Below the pieces are notes generated by a model. The model worked only from the letters and a program-made list of their open reading frames with translations. It ran no database searches and had not been told where the DNA came from. Position numbers and translations under genes: made by a program. DNA of 64,000 bases, taken from the NCBI RefSeq assembly GCF_014207745.1, contig NZ_JACHJB010000001.1, positions 1,550,001 to 1,614,000 of the forward strand, read 5' to 3'. This stretch comes from Nonomuraea muscovyensis. Lineage in GTDB: Bacteria > Actinomycetota > Actinomycetes > Streptosporangiales > Streptosporangiaceae. This document shows, piece after piece, positions 54,233-62,451 of the stretch. Position 1 is the first letter of the stretch; each line of letters starts with the position of its first letter.

Positions 54233-56026
54233 TCAGGACAGGCGATCCCGCATCGCGTTGTACTCGTCCCACAGCTCCTTGGGCAGGTGGGAGCCGAAGG
54301 TGTCGAAGTGCGACCGGATCAGCTCGGCCTCCTGCCGCCAGACCTCGGGATCGACGCTGAGCAGCGTGCGCAGGTCCTCCTCCGACAGGTTCAGCCCCTC
54401 GGTGTCGAGCGAGTCGGGCACCAGACCGATCGGGGTGGGCACGGCCTTCGCCTCGCCGTTGAGTCGCTCCACGATCCACTTGAGCACGCGGCTGTTCTCG
54501 CCGAACCCCGGCCAGATGAACCGCCCGTCCGCGTCCTTGCGGAACCAGTTGACGTAGTAGACGCGCGGCGGCTTCGCCCCCTCGCGCCGGCCCATCTCCA
54601 GCCAGTGGCCGAAGTAGTCGCCCATGTTGTAGCCGCAGAACGGCAGCATGGCGAACGGGTCGTAGCGCAGCTCGCCGACCTTGCCCTCGGCGGCGGCGGT
54701 CTTCTCGGAGGCGACGTTGGCTCCGAGGAAGACGCCGTGCTCCCAGCTCAGCGACTCCGTCACGAGCGGCACCGCGCTGGCGCGCCGGCCGCCGAACAGG
54801 ATCGCCGAGATGGGCACGCCCTTGGGGTCCTGCCACTCGGGTGCGATGGTCGGGCACTGGGCGGCGGGAGTGGTGAAGCGGGCGTTCGGATGGGCCGCGG
54901 GCTCACCGCCATCGGGAGTCCAGGAGCGCCCCTTCCAGTCGGTGAGGTGGGCCGGGGGCTCGTCGGTGAGCCCCTCCCACCACACGTCGCCGTCGTCGGT
55001 GAGGGCGACGTTGGTGAAGATGCTGTTGCCCCAGAGCGTCTTGATCGCGTTGGCGTTGGTGACCTCGCCGGTGCCGGGCGCGACGCCGAAGAAGCCGGCC
55101 TCGGGGTTGATGGCGTAGAGCCTGCCGTCCTCGCCGTAGCGCATCCAGGCGATGTCGTCGCCCACCGTCTCGACCTTCCAGCCGGGGATCGTCGGCTGGA
55201 GCATGGCGAGGTTGGTCTTGCCGCAGGCGCTCGGGAACGCGGCGGCGATGTAGCGGGCCTCGCCATCCGGCGGCGTGAGCTTCAGGATGAGCATGTGCTC
55301 GGCCATCCAGCCCTCGTCGCGGGCCATGGTGCTGGCGATGCGCAGGGCGTAGCACTTCTTGCCGAGCAGCGCGTTGCCGCCGTAGCCGGAGCCGTACGAC
55401 CAGATCTCGCGCGTCTCGGGGAAGTGGCTGATGTACTTGGTGGAGCTGCACGGCCAGGGCACGTCCTGCTGCCCGGGCTCCAGCGGCGCGCCGACGCTGT
55501 GTACGCAGCGGACGAATCCGCCCTGCTCCTCGATGAGGCGCAGCGCCCGCTCCCCCATCCGGGTCATGATGCGCATCGAGACGGCCACGTACGGCGAGTC
55601 GGTGATCTCCACGCCGAGTTGGGAGATCTCGCCGCCGAGCGGCCCCATGCAGAACGGGACGACGTACATCGTCCGGCCGCGCATGCAGCCCTTGAACAGC
55701 TTGCCGAAGGTGGCGCGCATCTCGGCGGGGGCGATCCAGTTGTTGGTCGGGCCCGCCTCCTCCTCGCGCTCGGAGCAGATGAAGGTGCGGTCCTCGACCC
55801 TCGCCACGTCGCTCGGGTCGGACTTGGCGTAGAAGCTGTTGGGCCGCTTGGCCAGCCGCGTGAACGTGCCCTGATCGCAGAGGAGGTTGGTCAGGCGCGT
55901 CCACTCCTCCTCCGAGCCGTCGCACCACTCGATCCGATCGGGCTGGGTAAGGGACGCTATCTCGTTCACCCACGCGACCAATTCGCCATTGGTCGTCGGG
56001 GCCGGGACTTCTACGGAAAGGGACAC
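54233..56026 (-). CDS. pckG: GTP-dependent phosphoenolpyruvate carboxykinase
   Basis: PckG turns oxaloacetate plus GTP into PEP, the entry to gluconeogenesis. The 597-residue protein has the kinase loop [20 protein letters not shown] (about 261-280, active-site Cys included), [20 protein letters not shown], and PEP/oxaloacetate contacts in [20 protein letters not shown] and [20 protein letters not shown] at 56026 follows GTGGAGGAG. Upstream, three TGGTATAAACCA-type palindromes suggest control by a GntR/HutC-type repressor such as DasR. A strong hairpin follows the gene. Confidence 0.95.
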   Translation of the reverse strand: MSLSVEVPAPTTNGELVAWVNEIASLTQPDRIEWCDGSEEEWTRLTNLLCDQGTFTRLAKRPNSFYAKSDPSDVARVEDRTFICSEREEEAGPTNNWIAPAEMRATFGKLFKGCMRGRTMYVVPFCMGPLGGEISQLGVEITDSPYVAVSMRIMTRMGERALRLIEEQGGFVRCVHSVGAPLEPGQQDVPWPCSSTKYISHFPETREIWSYGSGYGGNALLGKKCYALRIASTMARDEGWMAEHMLILKLTPPDGEARYIAAAFPSACGKTNLAMLQPTIPGWKVETVGDDIAWMRYGEDGRLYAINPEAGFFGVAPGTGEVTNANAIKTLWGNSIFTNVALTDDGDVWWEGLTDEPPAHLTDWKGRSWTPDGGEPAAHPNARFTTPAAQCPTIAPEWQDPKGVPISAILFGGRRASAVPLVTESLSWEHGVFLGANVASEKTAAAEGKVGELRYDPFAMLPFCGYNMGDYFGHWLEMGRREGAKPPRVYYVNWFRKDADGRFIWPGFGENSRVLKWIVERLNGEAKAVPTPIGLVPDSLDTEGLNLSEEDLRTLLSVDPEVWRQEAELIRSHFDTFGSHLPKELWDEYNAMRDRLS

Positions 56027-56091
56027 GGCTACGGCTCCTCCACTCTTCAGGGCCCAGTCATCATTAACGACGAAGTGGCGCCGAAGCCAAT

Positions 56092-56103
56092 TGGCATAGA
56101 CCT
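56092..56103. promoter_or_regulatory. Degenerate dre-like site
   Basis: TGGCATAGACCT resembles the dre core TGGTCTAGACCA and the three better sites at 56195-56247. It lies 66 nt upstream of the pckG start, close to where a promoter would be expected. Confidence 0.4.
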
Positions 56104-56194
56104 TTCGGCGGCGCCCGTCGTCGCAGGCAGCGGCCTTGACGATTGGGGGAGCCTACCCACGCCGCGCGGTTTTAAAATTGCTGTTTCCGGGCCC

Positions 56195-56247
56195 TGGTAT
56201 AAACCAATCGCCATGGTCTAAACCAATGCGGCGACTGGTATAAACCA
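56195..56247. promoter_or_regulatory. Three DasR (dre)-like palindromes upstream of pckG
   Basis: TGGTATAAACCA (56195-56206), TGGTCTAAACCA (56214-56225) and TGGTATAAACCA (56236-56247). Each differs from the Streptomyces dre core TGGTCTAGACCA by one or two bases. Starts are 19 and 22 bp apart. They lie 170-220 bp before pckG, in its only upstream control region. A GntR/HutC-type regulator (DasR, NagR-like) is the natural candidate; the regulator gene itself is not in the window. Confidence 0.65.
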
Positions 56248-56281
56248 TTCTCCGGCCGGTTTCCCCTGCGCCGTCCGCGAA

Positions 56282-56785
56282 TCAGAGGTCGGGGCCCTCG
56301 GCGCGGACGCGGTCCACGTGTCGCAGCGCGTCCCGCAATTCGGCCAGCCAGGTGTCGGTGTTGCGGCCCACCAGGCGCACGCACCAGGCCAGCGCGTCGC
56401 TGCGGCTGCGCGCGACTCCGGCGGCCACCAGCGTGTCGAGGACCTGGCGCTCGGACTGGCGAAGCCGCGTCATCACCGGCACGGACAGTGTGGTGAACAT
56501 CACCGTCTGCCCGCCGCAGACCACGCCCCACGACACCTTCTGCCGGAACCTCCGCTCCGCCTCCCGGGCGATCTCGATCCGCCGCTCACGGGTCTCCTCC
56601 CGGAAGCGCAGCACCAGCCCCTCGACGAGGGCGGCCCGCTCCTCCTCCGGCACGTCGTCGGCCGGCTCGGGCAGCGCGCCCAGCACGGCGATCTCCTCGC
56701 GGTCCTGGACGATCTCCGGCGCGCCGGTGAACCAGCCCTCCGGAAGCCGCCCGGCGAACCACGCGCGTACCTGTGCTGTTTCCAT
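56282..56785 (-). CDS. Hypothetical protein with C-terminal ribbon-helix-helix-like region
   Basis: A 167-residue protein from the ATG at 56785. A middle coiled segment (VEGLVLRFREETRERRIEIA, then REAERRFRQKVSWGVVCGGQ) precedes a C-terminal region (RLRQSERQVLDTLVAAGVAR, then SRSDALAWCVRLVGRNTDTW) that looks like an RHH/CopG-type DNA-binding end. A 16-bp palindrome directly overlaps the start codon, so autoregulation is plausible. I cannot name the family. Position between pckG and the NlpC/P60 gene gives no functional hint. Confidence 0.55.
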   Translation of the reverse strand: METAQVRAWFAGRLPEGWFTGAPEIVQDREEIAVLGALPEPADDVPEEERAALVEGLVLRFREETRERRIEIAREAERRFRQKVSWGVVCGGQTVMFTTLSVPVMTRLRQSERQVLDTLVAAGVARSRSDALAWCVRLVGRNTDTWLAELRDALRHVDRVRAEGPDL

Positions 56786-56800
56786 GTAATTAGAATTACA
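56785..56800. promoter_or_regulatory. 16-bp palindrome at the start codon of the RHH-like gene
   Basis: TGTAATT-AG-AATTACA has 7-bp arms and a 2-bp centre, and its last base is the A of the ATG. It is AT-rich in a very GC-rich region, so it stands out. A protein bound here would block transcription start or translation. Confidence 0.6.
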
Positions 56801-56849
56801 CGACTGCGGGCCGAATGCACGCCCCCGACGGCGTACGAAAAGGGAAGAC

Positions 56850-58100
56850 CTACCTGACCCTGGCCGCCACGGGCGGGCTCACGCGGACCACGCCGGCGAG
56901 GTTGCGGGTGTTGACCGGGACGATCTTGACGACGTCACCGGTGCGGGGGGCGTGCAGCATCTTGCCGCCACCCCAGTAGATGGCCACGTGGGAGATGTAG
57001 CCGGGATTGGTCGGGTCGCTGCGCCAGAAGAGCAGGTCGCCCGGCTGGGCCTGGGAGAGCGGCACCTGCGGGCCGGTGACCCACTGCTGGTGCGTCACGC
57101 GCGGCATCCGCACGCCGGCCCGGGCGAAGGCCCACTGCACCAGTCCGGAACAGTCGAAGGTGTCGGGCCCCTCGGCGCCCCACACGTACGGCCGGCCGAG
57201 CTTGGAGACGGCCGCGCGCAGCGCCACGGTGAGCTGGTCGCCGGACATGAACGCGCCGGCGGCGTGGGTGCGCGCCTTGGTCTGCGCCGGCCGCAGGACC
57301 GGGTTGACCGTGGCCACCTGGGTGCCCTTCGGGAGCACCTTGCGTAACGCGGCGCCCAGTTTGGCCGAGTCGGCCTTGGGGGCGCTGACGATCAGCGCGT
57401 TGTCGCGCGGCAGGCCGAGGGAGCGGGCCGTCTGCTTGGAGACGACGGCGTCGACCGCGCCGAAGCCGGTGGTGGCGTAGGCGCCGATGCGTAACGGCCC
57501 GCCCGGCCCGGAGACCCGGCTGTGCAACTGCAGCCCGCCGTCGGTGCCCAGCACGAACGACACGGCCACGTCACCGGCGGCGACGTTGGCCCACAGCGGG
57601 TCGGAGGCGGCGGTGACCTTGGGGGTGTAGGCGCGGAACGTCGAGGGGTCGACGCCCAGCGTCTGCACGCGCTTGCCGTCGAGCATGATGGCGGCGGCGT
57701 CGGCCAGTTCGAGCGCCGTCACGCCGCGCTGCCTGGCCACCTTCTCCAGCAGGTCGCGGGTGAAGGGCTTGCGCGTCACCACGAACAGATGGGGCTTGTG
57801 CAGCTTGTCCAGCGGCCTGACCGGCTGGACGGTCTTGGCCTCGGCCACGAGGGTCTGCTGCGGCGACGGGTGCGCCTGCGCCGGGCGGGGCTGCGTGGTC
57901 GCCGTCCGCTGGCCGGCGGCCGGCCGCGGCCCGCCCGCGCCGGGCCCGCCCGGCTCCCCGCTCTGGGCGAGCAGCAGGACGTCGGTGGTCAGCACCGCCA
58001 CCAGCGTCACCACGATGAACGGCACCAGCCACCCGTGGTCGCGCCGCCTGCGCGAGCGCACGAGGAAGCCGAGGTCCTGACGGATTGCCGAAGGTCGCAT
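56850..58100 (-). CDS. NlpC/P60 (C40) family peptidoglycan hydrolase
   Basis: A 416-residue protein from the ATG at 58100 (GGAG 3 nt upstream). One N-terminal membrane helix (LVPFIVVTLVAVLTTDVLLL) anchors a long extracellular region. A middle part has KPHLFVVTRKPFTRDLLEKV and LADAAAIMLDGKRVQTLGVD. The C-terminal NlpC/P60 domain has LGRPYVWGAEGPDTFDCSGL (catalytic Cys), QPGDLLFWRSDPTNPGYISH and VAIYWGGGKMLHAPRTGDVV (His). It cleaves stem peptides of the wall. The helix is uncleaved-looking, so membrane-attached rather than free. Confidence 0.9.
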   Translation of the reverse strand: MRPSAIRQDLGFLVRSRRRRDHGWLVPFIVVTLVAVLTTDVLLLAQSGEPGGPGAGGPRPAAGQRTATTQPRPAQAHPSPQQTLVAEAKTVQPVRPLDKLHKPHLFVVTRKPFTRDLLEKVARQRGVTALELADAAAIMLDGKRVQTLGVDPSTFRAYTPKVTAASDPLWANVAAGDVAVSFVLGTDGGLQLHSRVSGPGGPLRIGAYATTGFGAVDAVVSKQTARSLGLPRDNALIVSAPKADSAKLGAALRKVLPKGTQVATVNPVLRPAQTKARTHAAGAFMSGDQLTVALRAAVSKLGRPYVWGAEGPDTFDCSGLVQWAFARAGVRMPRVTHQQWVTGPQVPLSQAQPGDLLFWRSDPTNPGYISHVAIYWGGGKMLHAPRTGDVVKIVPVNTRNLAGVVRVSPPVAARVR

Positions 58101-58174
58101 GAGCTCCGAACCTGCCGGGGCACGCACGAGCTCCGCCGGGCCCGAGGGGGCCCGGCGGTGCGTGTCGTCGGGGG

Positions 58175-58675
58175 TCAGTTGCCGATGTACGGCACGGCCT
58201 CGAGGATCTCGACCGTGTTCTGACGGCCGTTGGGCATGCTGTAGGTCGCCTTCTCGCCGATCTTCTTGCCGTTGATCGCCGCCCCGAGCGGGGACTTGGG
58301 CGAGTAGACGTCGATCGGGGCTCCGCTCTCCTCGCGGGAGGCGAGCAGGAAGGTCACCTCGTCGTCGTCACCGACGAACCGGATCGTCACGGTCATGCCG
58401 GGACCGACGACGCCCTCCGTCTTGGGGGCCTCGCCCACCTTCGCGCTGTCGATGATCTGGCGCAGATGGAAGATCCGAGCCTCCATCTTGCCCTGCTCGT
58501 CCTTGGCCGCGTGGTAGCCGCCGTTCTCCTTGAGGTCCCCCTCCTCACGGGCGGCCTCGATCTTCTTGGCGATGTCGACGCGCCCTGGGCCCGAGAGGTA
58601 CTCGTACTCCGCCCTCAGACGGTCGTACGCCTCCTGCGTCAGCCATGTGACGTTCTCATCGCGAGAGTCGGCCAC
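58175..58675 (-). CDS. greA: Transcription elongation factor GreA
   Basis: A 166-residue GreA, which rescues backtracked RNA polymerase. The coiled-coil N-terminus contains WLTQEAYDRLRAEYEYLSGP, ARRE-type GDLKENGGYHAAKDEQGKME with the acidic tip Asp/Glu (EEGDLKENGGY), and the C-terminal globe has VDVYSPKSPLGAAINGKKIG-like sequence. GTG at 58675 follows AAGGAGAA. A TATAAT -10 box lies 107 nt upstream, over the end of the DUF4307 gene, so greA can be transcribed separately from it. Confidence 0.95.
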   Translation of the reverse strand: MADSRDENVTWLTQEAYDRLRAEYEYLSGPGRVDIAKKIEAAREEGDLKENGGYHAAKDEQGKMEARIFHLRQIIDSAKVGEAPKTEGVVGPGMTVTIRFVGDDDEVTFLLASREESGAPIDVYSPKSPLGAAINGKKIGEKATYSMPNGRQNTVEILEAVPYIGN

Positions 58676-58781
58676 GGGTTCTCCTTGCTTGCCTAGGGGC
58701 CCTTGGAACACTTGAGGTGCGTGTCGGTCGAATTGCGAAAGGCTAACAACTCAGCCGATGGTACGCTTCCCCAAACGTCTC

Positions 58782-58787
58782 ATTATA
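58782..58787 (-). promoter_or_regulatory. Candidate -10 element of greA
   Basis: TATAAT on the minus strand overlaps the stop codon of the DUF4307 gene and lies 107 nt before the greA start. A -35 box at 17-18 nt spacing is weak. Confidence 0.4.
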
Positions 58788-59199
58788 CGAGATTGCAGTA
58801 CTGGATGTGGACAGAAGCCGCCTCGGCGCTGGTGGCCAGGCGTTCCTTGAACCTCTTACTACCCTCGCCGGCCGCGATTCTTACGTCCCTGGTGCCGACT
58901 TCTCCCTGTGACACGTCCAGGGCCCTGACCCGGCAGACGGCGGCGCGGTCGTCGGGCTTCTCGACCACGAAGACGACCTCCGCGTGGTCCGGCGCGACGG
59001 TGAACGACACCACCTGGGCCGTGACTCCCGTGCCGGAGCCGGTCATCGACCACATGACGTAGCCCCAGCCTCCCGCGATGATGGCCACCAGCAGGCCGAT
59101 CACGACATGGACGACGAGACGGCCGCCTCTCGTGGGACGGTCCGGGTAGTCGTCGGGTGTGCCGAGAACGGGCCCGTTCTCGACATCTCTGGTGGCCAT
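58783..59199 (-). CDS. DUF4307-type membrane protein
   Basis: A 138-residue protein from the ATG at 59199 (AGGGAG upstream). One membrane helix (LVVHVVIGLLVAIIAGGWGY) is followed by an extracellular beta-domain (SFTVAPDHAEVVFVVEKPDD, CRVRALDVSQGEVGTRDVRI, ASVHIQYCNLV). The two cysteines (in AVCRV and QYCN) could form a disulfide. Position next to greA and divergent from mca matches the Rv1080c-Rv1082 arrangement that I recall. Function unknown. Confidence 0.85.
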   Translation of the reverse strand: MATRDVENGPVLGTPDDYPDRPTRGGRLVVHVVIGLLVAIIAGGWGYVMWSMTGSGTGVTAQVVSFTVAPDHAEVVFVVEKPDDRAAVCRVRALDVSQGEVGTRDVRIAAGEGSKRFKERLATSAEAASVHIQYCNLV

Positions 59200-59332
59200 G
59201 ACGGAATCTCCCTGCACTCCCTCAGCGTTATCCGAGACAATTGTCTCGCGCGCGGGTCACGCCCTCGCGACCGCCCAGCAGAAACTAACCTCTGTTGGGC
59301 AGTGAACCGTCCGACCTAGGAGCATCGAGTCC

Positions 59333-60217
59333 GTGAGTGCACCGCTGAGGCTGATGGCAGTCCACGCACACCCCGACGACGAGTCGAGCAAGGGCGCCGC
59401 CACCATGGCGCGCTACGTTCGCGAAGGGGTGGAGGTGCTGGTTTGTACGCTCACGGGTGGTGAGCGGGGCTCCGTACTCAACCCCAAGATGGACCGGCCC
59501 GAGATCGTCGCCAACATCGCCGAGGTGCGCCGGGCCGAGATGGACCGGGCGCGCGAGATCCTCGGGATCCAGCAGCGGTTCATGGGCTTCGTCGACTCCG
59601 GCCTGCCCGAGAGCGAGGAGGAGGAGCTGCCCGAGGGCTGCTTCGCCCTGCAGAAGCTGGAGGTGGCCACGGCTCCGCTGGTGGCCGCCGTGCGCGAGTT
59701 CAGGCCGCACGTGATCATCACCTACGACGACGACGGCGGCTACCCGCACCCCGACCACATCATGACCAACAGGGTCTCGGTGGAGGCGTTCGAGGCGGCC
59801 GGCGACCCCGACCGCTACCCCGGCACCGGCGACCCGTGGCAGCCGCTGAAGCTCTACTACCAGATGGGCTTCACCAAGGAGCGCTTCGAGGCCCTGCACG
59901 AGGCGATGACCGCGCGCGGCATGGGCTCCCCCTACTCCGACTGGATCGCCCGCTGGGAGGACCGCCCCGCCAAGTGGCCGGTGACCACGCGGGTGCCGTG
60001 CGGCGACTACTTCGAGCTGCGCGACCAGGCCCTGCTGGCCCACGCCACCCAGGTCGACCCCGACGGCTTCTGGTTCGTGTGCCCGCGCGAGCTGCAGCAG
60101 GAGATCTGGCCGACGGAGGACTACCACCTGGCCCGCTCGCTCGTCGACACCGAGCTTCCGGAGGACGACCTGTTCACCGGCATCCACGCCGACGAGGTCT
60201 CCCCCGCCTGCCACTGA
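59333..60217 (+). CDS. mca: Mycothiol conjugate amidase
   Basis: Mca cleaves mycothiol S-conjugates to release mercapturic acids, a detoxification step. The 294-residue zinc hydrolase shows AVHAHPDDESSKGAATMARY (metal ligands His, Asp), LVCTLTGGERGSVLNPKMDR, and ITYDDDGGYPHPDHIMTNRV (third ligand His). GTG at 59333. Homologues MshB are similar, but YYQMGFTKERFEALHEAMTA and the greA-DUF4307 neighbourhood favour Mca. It shows the organism uses mycothiol, an actinobacterial trait. A small membrane protein gene follows 34 nt later. Confidence 0.93.
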   Translation: MSAPLRLMAVHAHPDDESSKGAATMARYVREGVEVLVCTLTGGERGSVLNPKMDRPEIVANIAEVRRAEMDRAREILGIQQRFMGFVDSGLPESEEEELPEGCFALQKLEVATAPLVAAVREFRPHVIITYDDDGGYPHPDHIMTNRVSVEAFEAAGDPDRYPGTGDPWQPLKLYYQMGFTKERFEALHEAMTARGMGSPYSDWIARWEDRPAKWPVTTRVPCGDYFELRDQALLAHATQVDPDGFWFVCPRELQQEIWPTEDYHLARSLVDTELPEDDLFTGIHADEVSPACH

Positions 60218-60251
60218 CGGGAGCATCACCCCCCGGTGGCAGACTGGAGGA

Positions 60252-60419
60252 GTGACAGTTCTCGCCGCCGGTGACGTCAGCCCGGGCCTGCTCGGCTTCG
60301 TCGTCATCGCTCTCATCGGATTGGCGACGTACTTCCTCATCAAGTCGATGAACAAGCAGATGGGGAAGATCAGCGTGCCGCGCGAAACCGACGTCCCCCA
60401 CGACAAGAAGGCCGACTAG
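60252..60419 (+). CDS. Small single-span membrane protein after mca
   Basis: A 55-residue protein from the GTG at 60252 (GGAGGA immediately upstream). It reads VTVLAAGDVSPGLLGFVVIA, then LIGLATYFLIKSMNKQMGKI and ends in PRETDVPHDKKAD. One transmembrane helix with a charged cytoplasmic tail. A protein of this size and type follows mca in relatives (Rv1083-like, from memory). Its TAG stop is followed at once by the ATG of the GNAT gene. Confidence 0.8.
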   Translation: MTVLAAGDVSPGLLGFVVIALIGLATYFLIKSMNKQMGKISVPRETDVPHDKKAD

Positions 60420-60713
60420 ATGGCGATCGAGGTGGTCGACAACCCCGAGCGGAGCCGCTTCGAGGTGCACGTGGACGGCGAGCTCGTCGGGTTGGCCGAC
60501 TACCGGCTCCGGGGCGCGACGATCGTCTTCACCCACACCGAGGTGTCGGCCGGCTTCGAGGGGCAGGGGCTGGCCGGCAAGCTGGTCGGGCACGCCCTCG
60601 ACGCCAGCCGCGACACCGGGCTGCGGGTCGTCCCGCTCTGCTCGTACGTCGCCTCCTACATCGAGCGCCACCCCGAATACCAGGACCTGCTCGAAGCCGC
60701 GCCCGCCGAGTAG
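60420..60713 (+). CDS. GNAT-type (YjdJ-like) N-acetyltransferase
   Basis: A 97-residue minimal GNAT protein. It shows RSRFEVHVDGELVGLADYRL, FTHTEVSAGFEGQGLAGKLV (acetyl-CoA loop with EGQGLAGKL) and LRVVPLCSYVASYIERHPEY with the late YIxRHPEY motif of the YidJ/YjdJ group. Substrate unknown. The ATG directly abuts the stop of the small membrane protein gene, so translation is likely coupled. It converges with the next gene, 12 nt apart. Confidence 0.88.
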   Translation: MAIEVVDNPERSRFEVHVDGELVGLADYRLRGATIVFTHTEVSAGFEGQGLAGKLVGHALDASRDTGLRVVPLCSYVASYIERHPEYQDLLEAAPAE

Positions 60714-60725
60714 GCGGGCCGGGGC

Positions 60726-61922
60726 TCAGTCACGCGGCGACCAGGCCAGCTCCAGCGCCCTCGGCAGCCCCCACCAGCCGAGCGGGGTCAGCACGTCGTC
60801 CTCGTCGACGATGCCGAGGTGGCCCCACAGGGTGACGACCGGCACGAAGAGCCGCTCGGTCGCCTCCACCTCGTCCACGCCCATGCCGGCGGCCAGGTCG
60901 AGGTCGATGCCGGCGCCCATGGAGGAGTCGAGGTCGACGTCGACGTCCTCCGACTCGGCGATGAGCCGGGCGACGCGTTCGGGGGAGGCCAGCACGCCCG
61001 GCCCGAGCCGGGCCAGCGCCGCCACGGCGGCGAGCCAGTCGGCGTGCTGGATGGCGCACAGCTTGGCCAGCACGTCGTCCTCGTGGCTCAGCTCACCGTC
61101 GAGGTCGGCGAACTCCTCCAGGGTGTCGCCGATCTCCGACAGGTCGGAGATCGGCCCGGCGATGCCGGCGGCCACCGCCAGCCACAGCTCGCCGTCGTCG
61201 TCGGGCATCGGCCGTTCCTCGAACCCGGCGCAGGCCCGCAGCACGTTGGCCGGGTAGCCGGGCTGGCCGAGCAGCACCCGCAGCCGCGCCGCGGCCCGGT
61301 CGAGCTCGTCGGCGGGCAGCTCCGGCTGCTTGGGCAGCTCGGCGAGGATGCGCCGCAGCTCCGACAGCGCGAACGCCTCCTCCTCGTCCCAGACGGCGAA
61401 CAGCTCCTCGTCCTGCTCGTCGTTGACCGCGAAGGCGGGCACGCGGCCGTCGGGCAGCGGCGCGCTCAGCCACCGCTCCTGCAGCTCCTCGTAGGCGCCG
61501 CGGGCCCCCTCGTCGCCGCGGACCAGCGCGTCGGGGTCGATCTCGCCCGCCTGGACGCGCTCCTCCAGGTGGCGGACGAGCCGGGAGTACATCTCCGCGG
61601 CCACCGGCCCGCGCTCGTCCTCCTCCGGCCACACGAAGTAGCCGGGCGTCATGATGACCGGCTCGGTGCCGGTGGACTCGACCCAGCGCTGGACGTCGCC
61701 GACCGTGGCCAGGCCGGACTCGATGGAGCTCAGCGTGGTCCGCGCCGAGTCCCAGAACGGCGCCGACAGGGGGTTGCCCGCGGCCAGCAGGGCGCGCCGC
61801 AGGTCGGGGACGGCCACCAGCGCCACCCCGGACGGCACGGCCAGCAGCGCCCGCGCCACGTCCCTGCGGGTCAGGGCCGCGGCCGGGCGGCCGGCGTGCG
61901 TGCAGACGAAGTCCAGATCCAC
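60726..61922 (-). CDS. Hypothetical acidic protein, 398 residues
   Basis: I do not recognise this family. From the GTG at 61922 (GGAG just upstream) it reads VDLDFVCTHAGRPAAALTRR. It is strongly acidic, with segments such as DEQDEELFAVWDEEEAFALS and ESEDVDVDLDSSMGAGIDLD. VTLWGHLGIVDEDDVLTPLG, then WWGLPRALELAWSPRD, closes it and resembles the C-terminal winged-helix-like end of some actinobacterial plasmid-pRiA4b-ORF3-type proteins, which I cannot confirm. No membrane segment. The frame stays open 79 codons upstream without a better start. Confidence 0.6.
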   Translation of the reverse strand: MDLDFVCTHAGRPAAALTRRDVARALLAVPSGVALVAVPDLRRALLAAGNPLSAPFWDSARTTLSSIESGLATVGDVQRWVESTGTEPVIMTPGYFVWPEEDERGPVAAEMYSRLVRHLEERVQAGEIDPDALVRGDEGARGAYEELQERWLSAPLPDGRVPAFAVNDEQDEELFAVWDEEEAFALSELRRILAELPKQPELPADELDRAAARLRVLLGQPGYPANVLRACAGFEERPMPDDDGELWLAVAAGIAGPISDLSEIGDTLEEFADLDGELSHEDDVLAKLCAIQHADWLAAVAALARLGPGVLASPERVARLIAESEDVDVDLDSSMGAGIDLDLAAGMGVDEVEATERLFVPVVTLWGHLGIVDEDDVLTPLGWWGLPRALELAWSPRD

Positions 61923-62046
61923 TCTCCGTAACCTACGCCCCCTCAGCCCCGCCGCACACGCGGCCCCGGAAGAGGACCGGGCCGGGGCCCGTCCAGGCCG
62001 GGAGAGGGCCACGGCGGCCCTGTGGGGTGAGCAAGGCACGCCGCCA

Positions 62047-62098
62047 GGGACGTGCCGCTGCTGATCAGCGTGGGCCACTCGGCCTGCCATCGGTGCCA
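62047..62098 (+). pseudogene. 52-bp relic of the DUF255 gene
   Basis: This segment matches 62866-62917 inside the intact downstream DUF255 gene at 48 of 52 positions, the first 29 identical. It would encode [17 protein letters not shown] versus [17 protein letters not shown], so the CHWC motif reads CHRC here. Weaker similarity (GGCCCTGTGGGG against GGCCCTGGGGA) extends upstream with gaps. It is a fragment of a second copy, now separated from the intact gene by a toxin-antitoxin-like pair. Confidence 0.75.
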
Positions 62099-62142
62099 CC
62101 GGATTCCTGCAAGGAGTTGAGATCAGGACGTAGGCTGACGGC

Positions 62143-62451
62143 ATGAAAGGTGGTGTCATGAGTGCTCAGCCTGTCCACGGTGGCACAGCCGACCGCCCGA
62201 GGGTGCCGCGGACCATCGGCGGCATCTCCGGCGCGTTGCGAGGCAGCCGCCGTGCTCAGTTCTTCGCCGAACTTCTCGAAGCTCAGCAAGGCCCTGAGTT
62301 GGATGGTGTGCTCAACGCCTGGTGGGGGCGTGCGACGCTCGACACCGACCCCGACCGTGACCGCATCCGAGCGGCGGCCGAAGCCGGGACTCTGCCCACC
62401 ACCACCATGGACGAGGTCCTACGCCGACGGCAGGAGCGCGGCGTCCGGTGA
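62143..62451 (+). CDS. Antitoxin-like protein (DUF6247-type)
   Basis: A 102-residue protein from the ATG at 62143; TAGGCT ends 6 nt before it and no Shine-Dalgarno sequence is present, so a leaderless mRNA is likely (a second ATG at 62158 is possible). It reads ISGALRGSRRAQFFAELLEA, QQGPELDGVLNAWWGRATLD and ends TMDEVLRRRQERGVR. Short, charged and helical with a WW-x-R-A block, it resembles actinobacterial DUF6247 proteins that precede toxin-like genes. Its stop overlaps the next start (GTGA). Confidence 0.55.
   Translation: MKGGVMSAQPVHGGTADRPRVPRTIGGISGALRGSRRAQFFAELLEAQQGPELDGVLNAWWGRATLDTDPDRDRIRAAAEAGTLPTTTMDEVLRRRQERGVR

Noticed and set aside
60726..62159. Start of the acidic hypothetical protein at 62159
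   Set aside because: The first 79 codons overlap the DUF255 relic region and show random Arg/Pro-rich content; the GTG at 61922 has a nearby GGAG.
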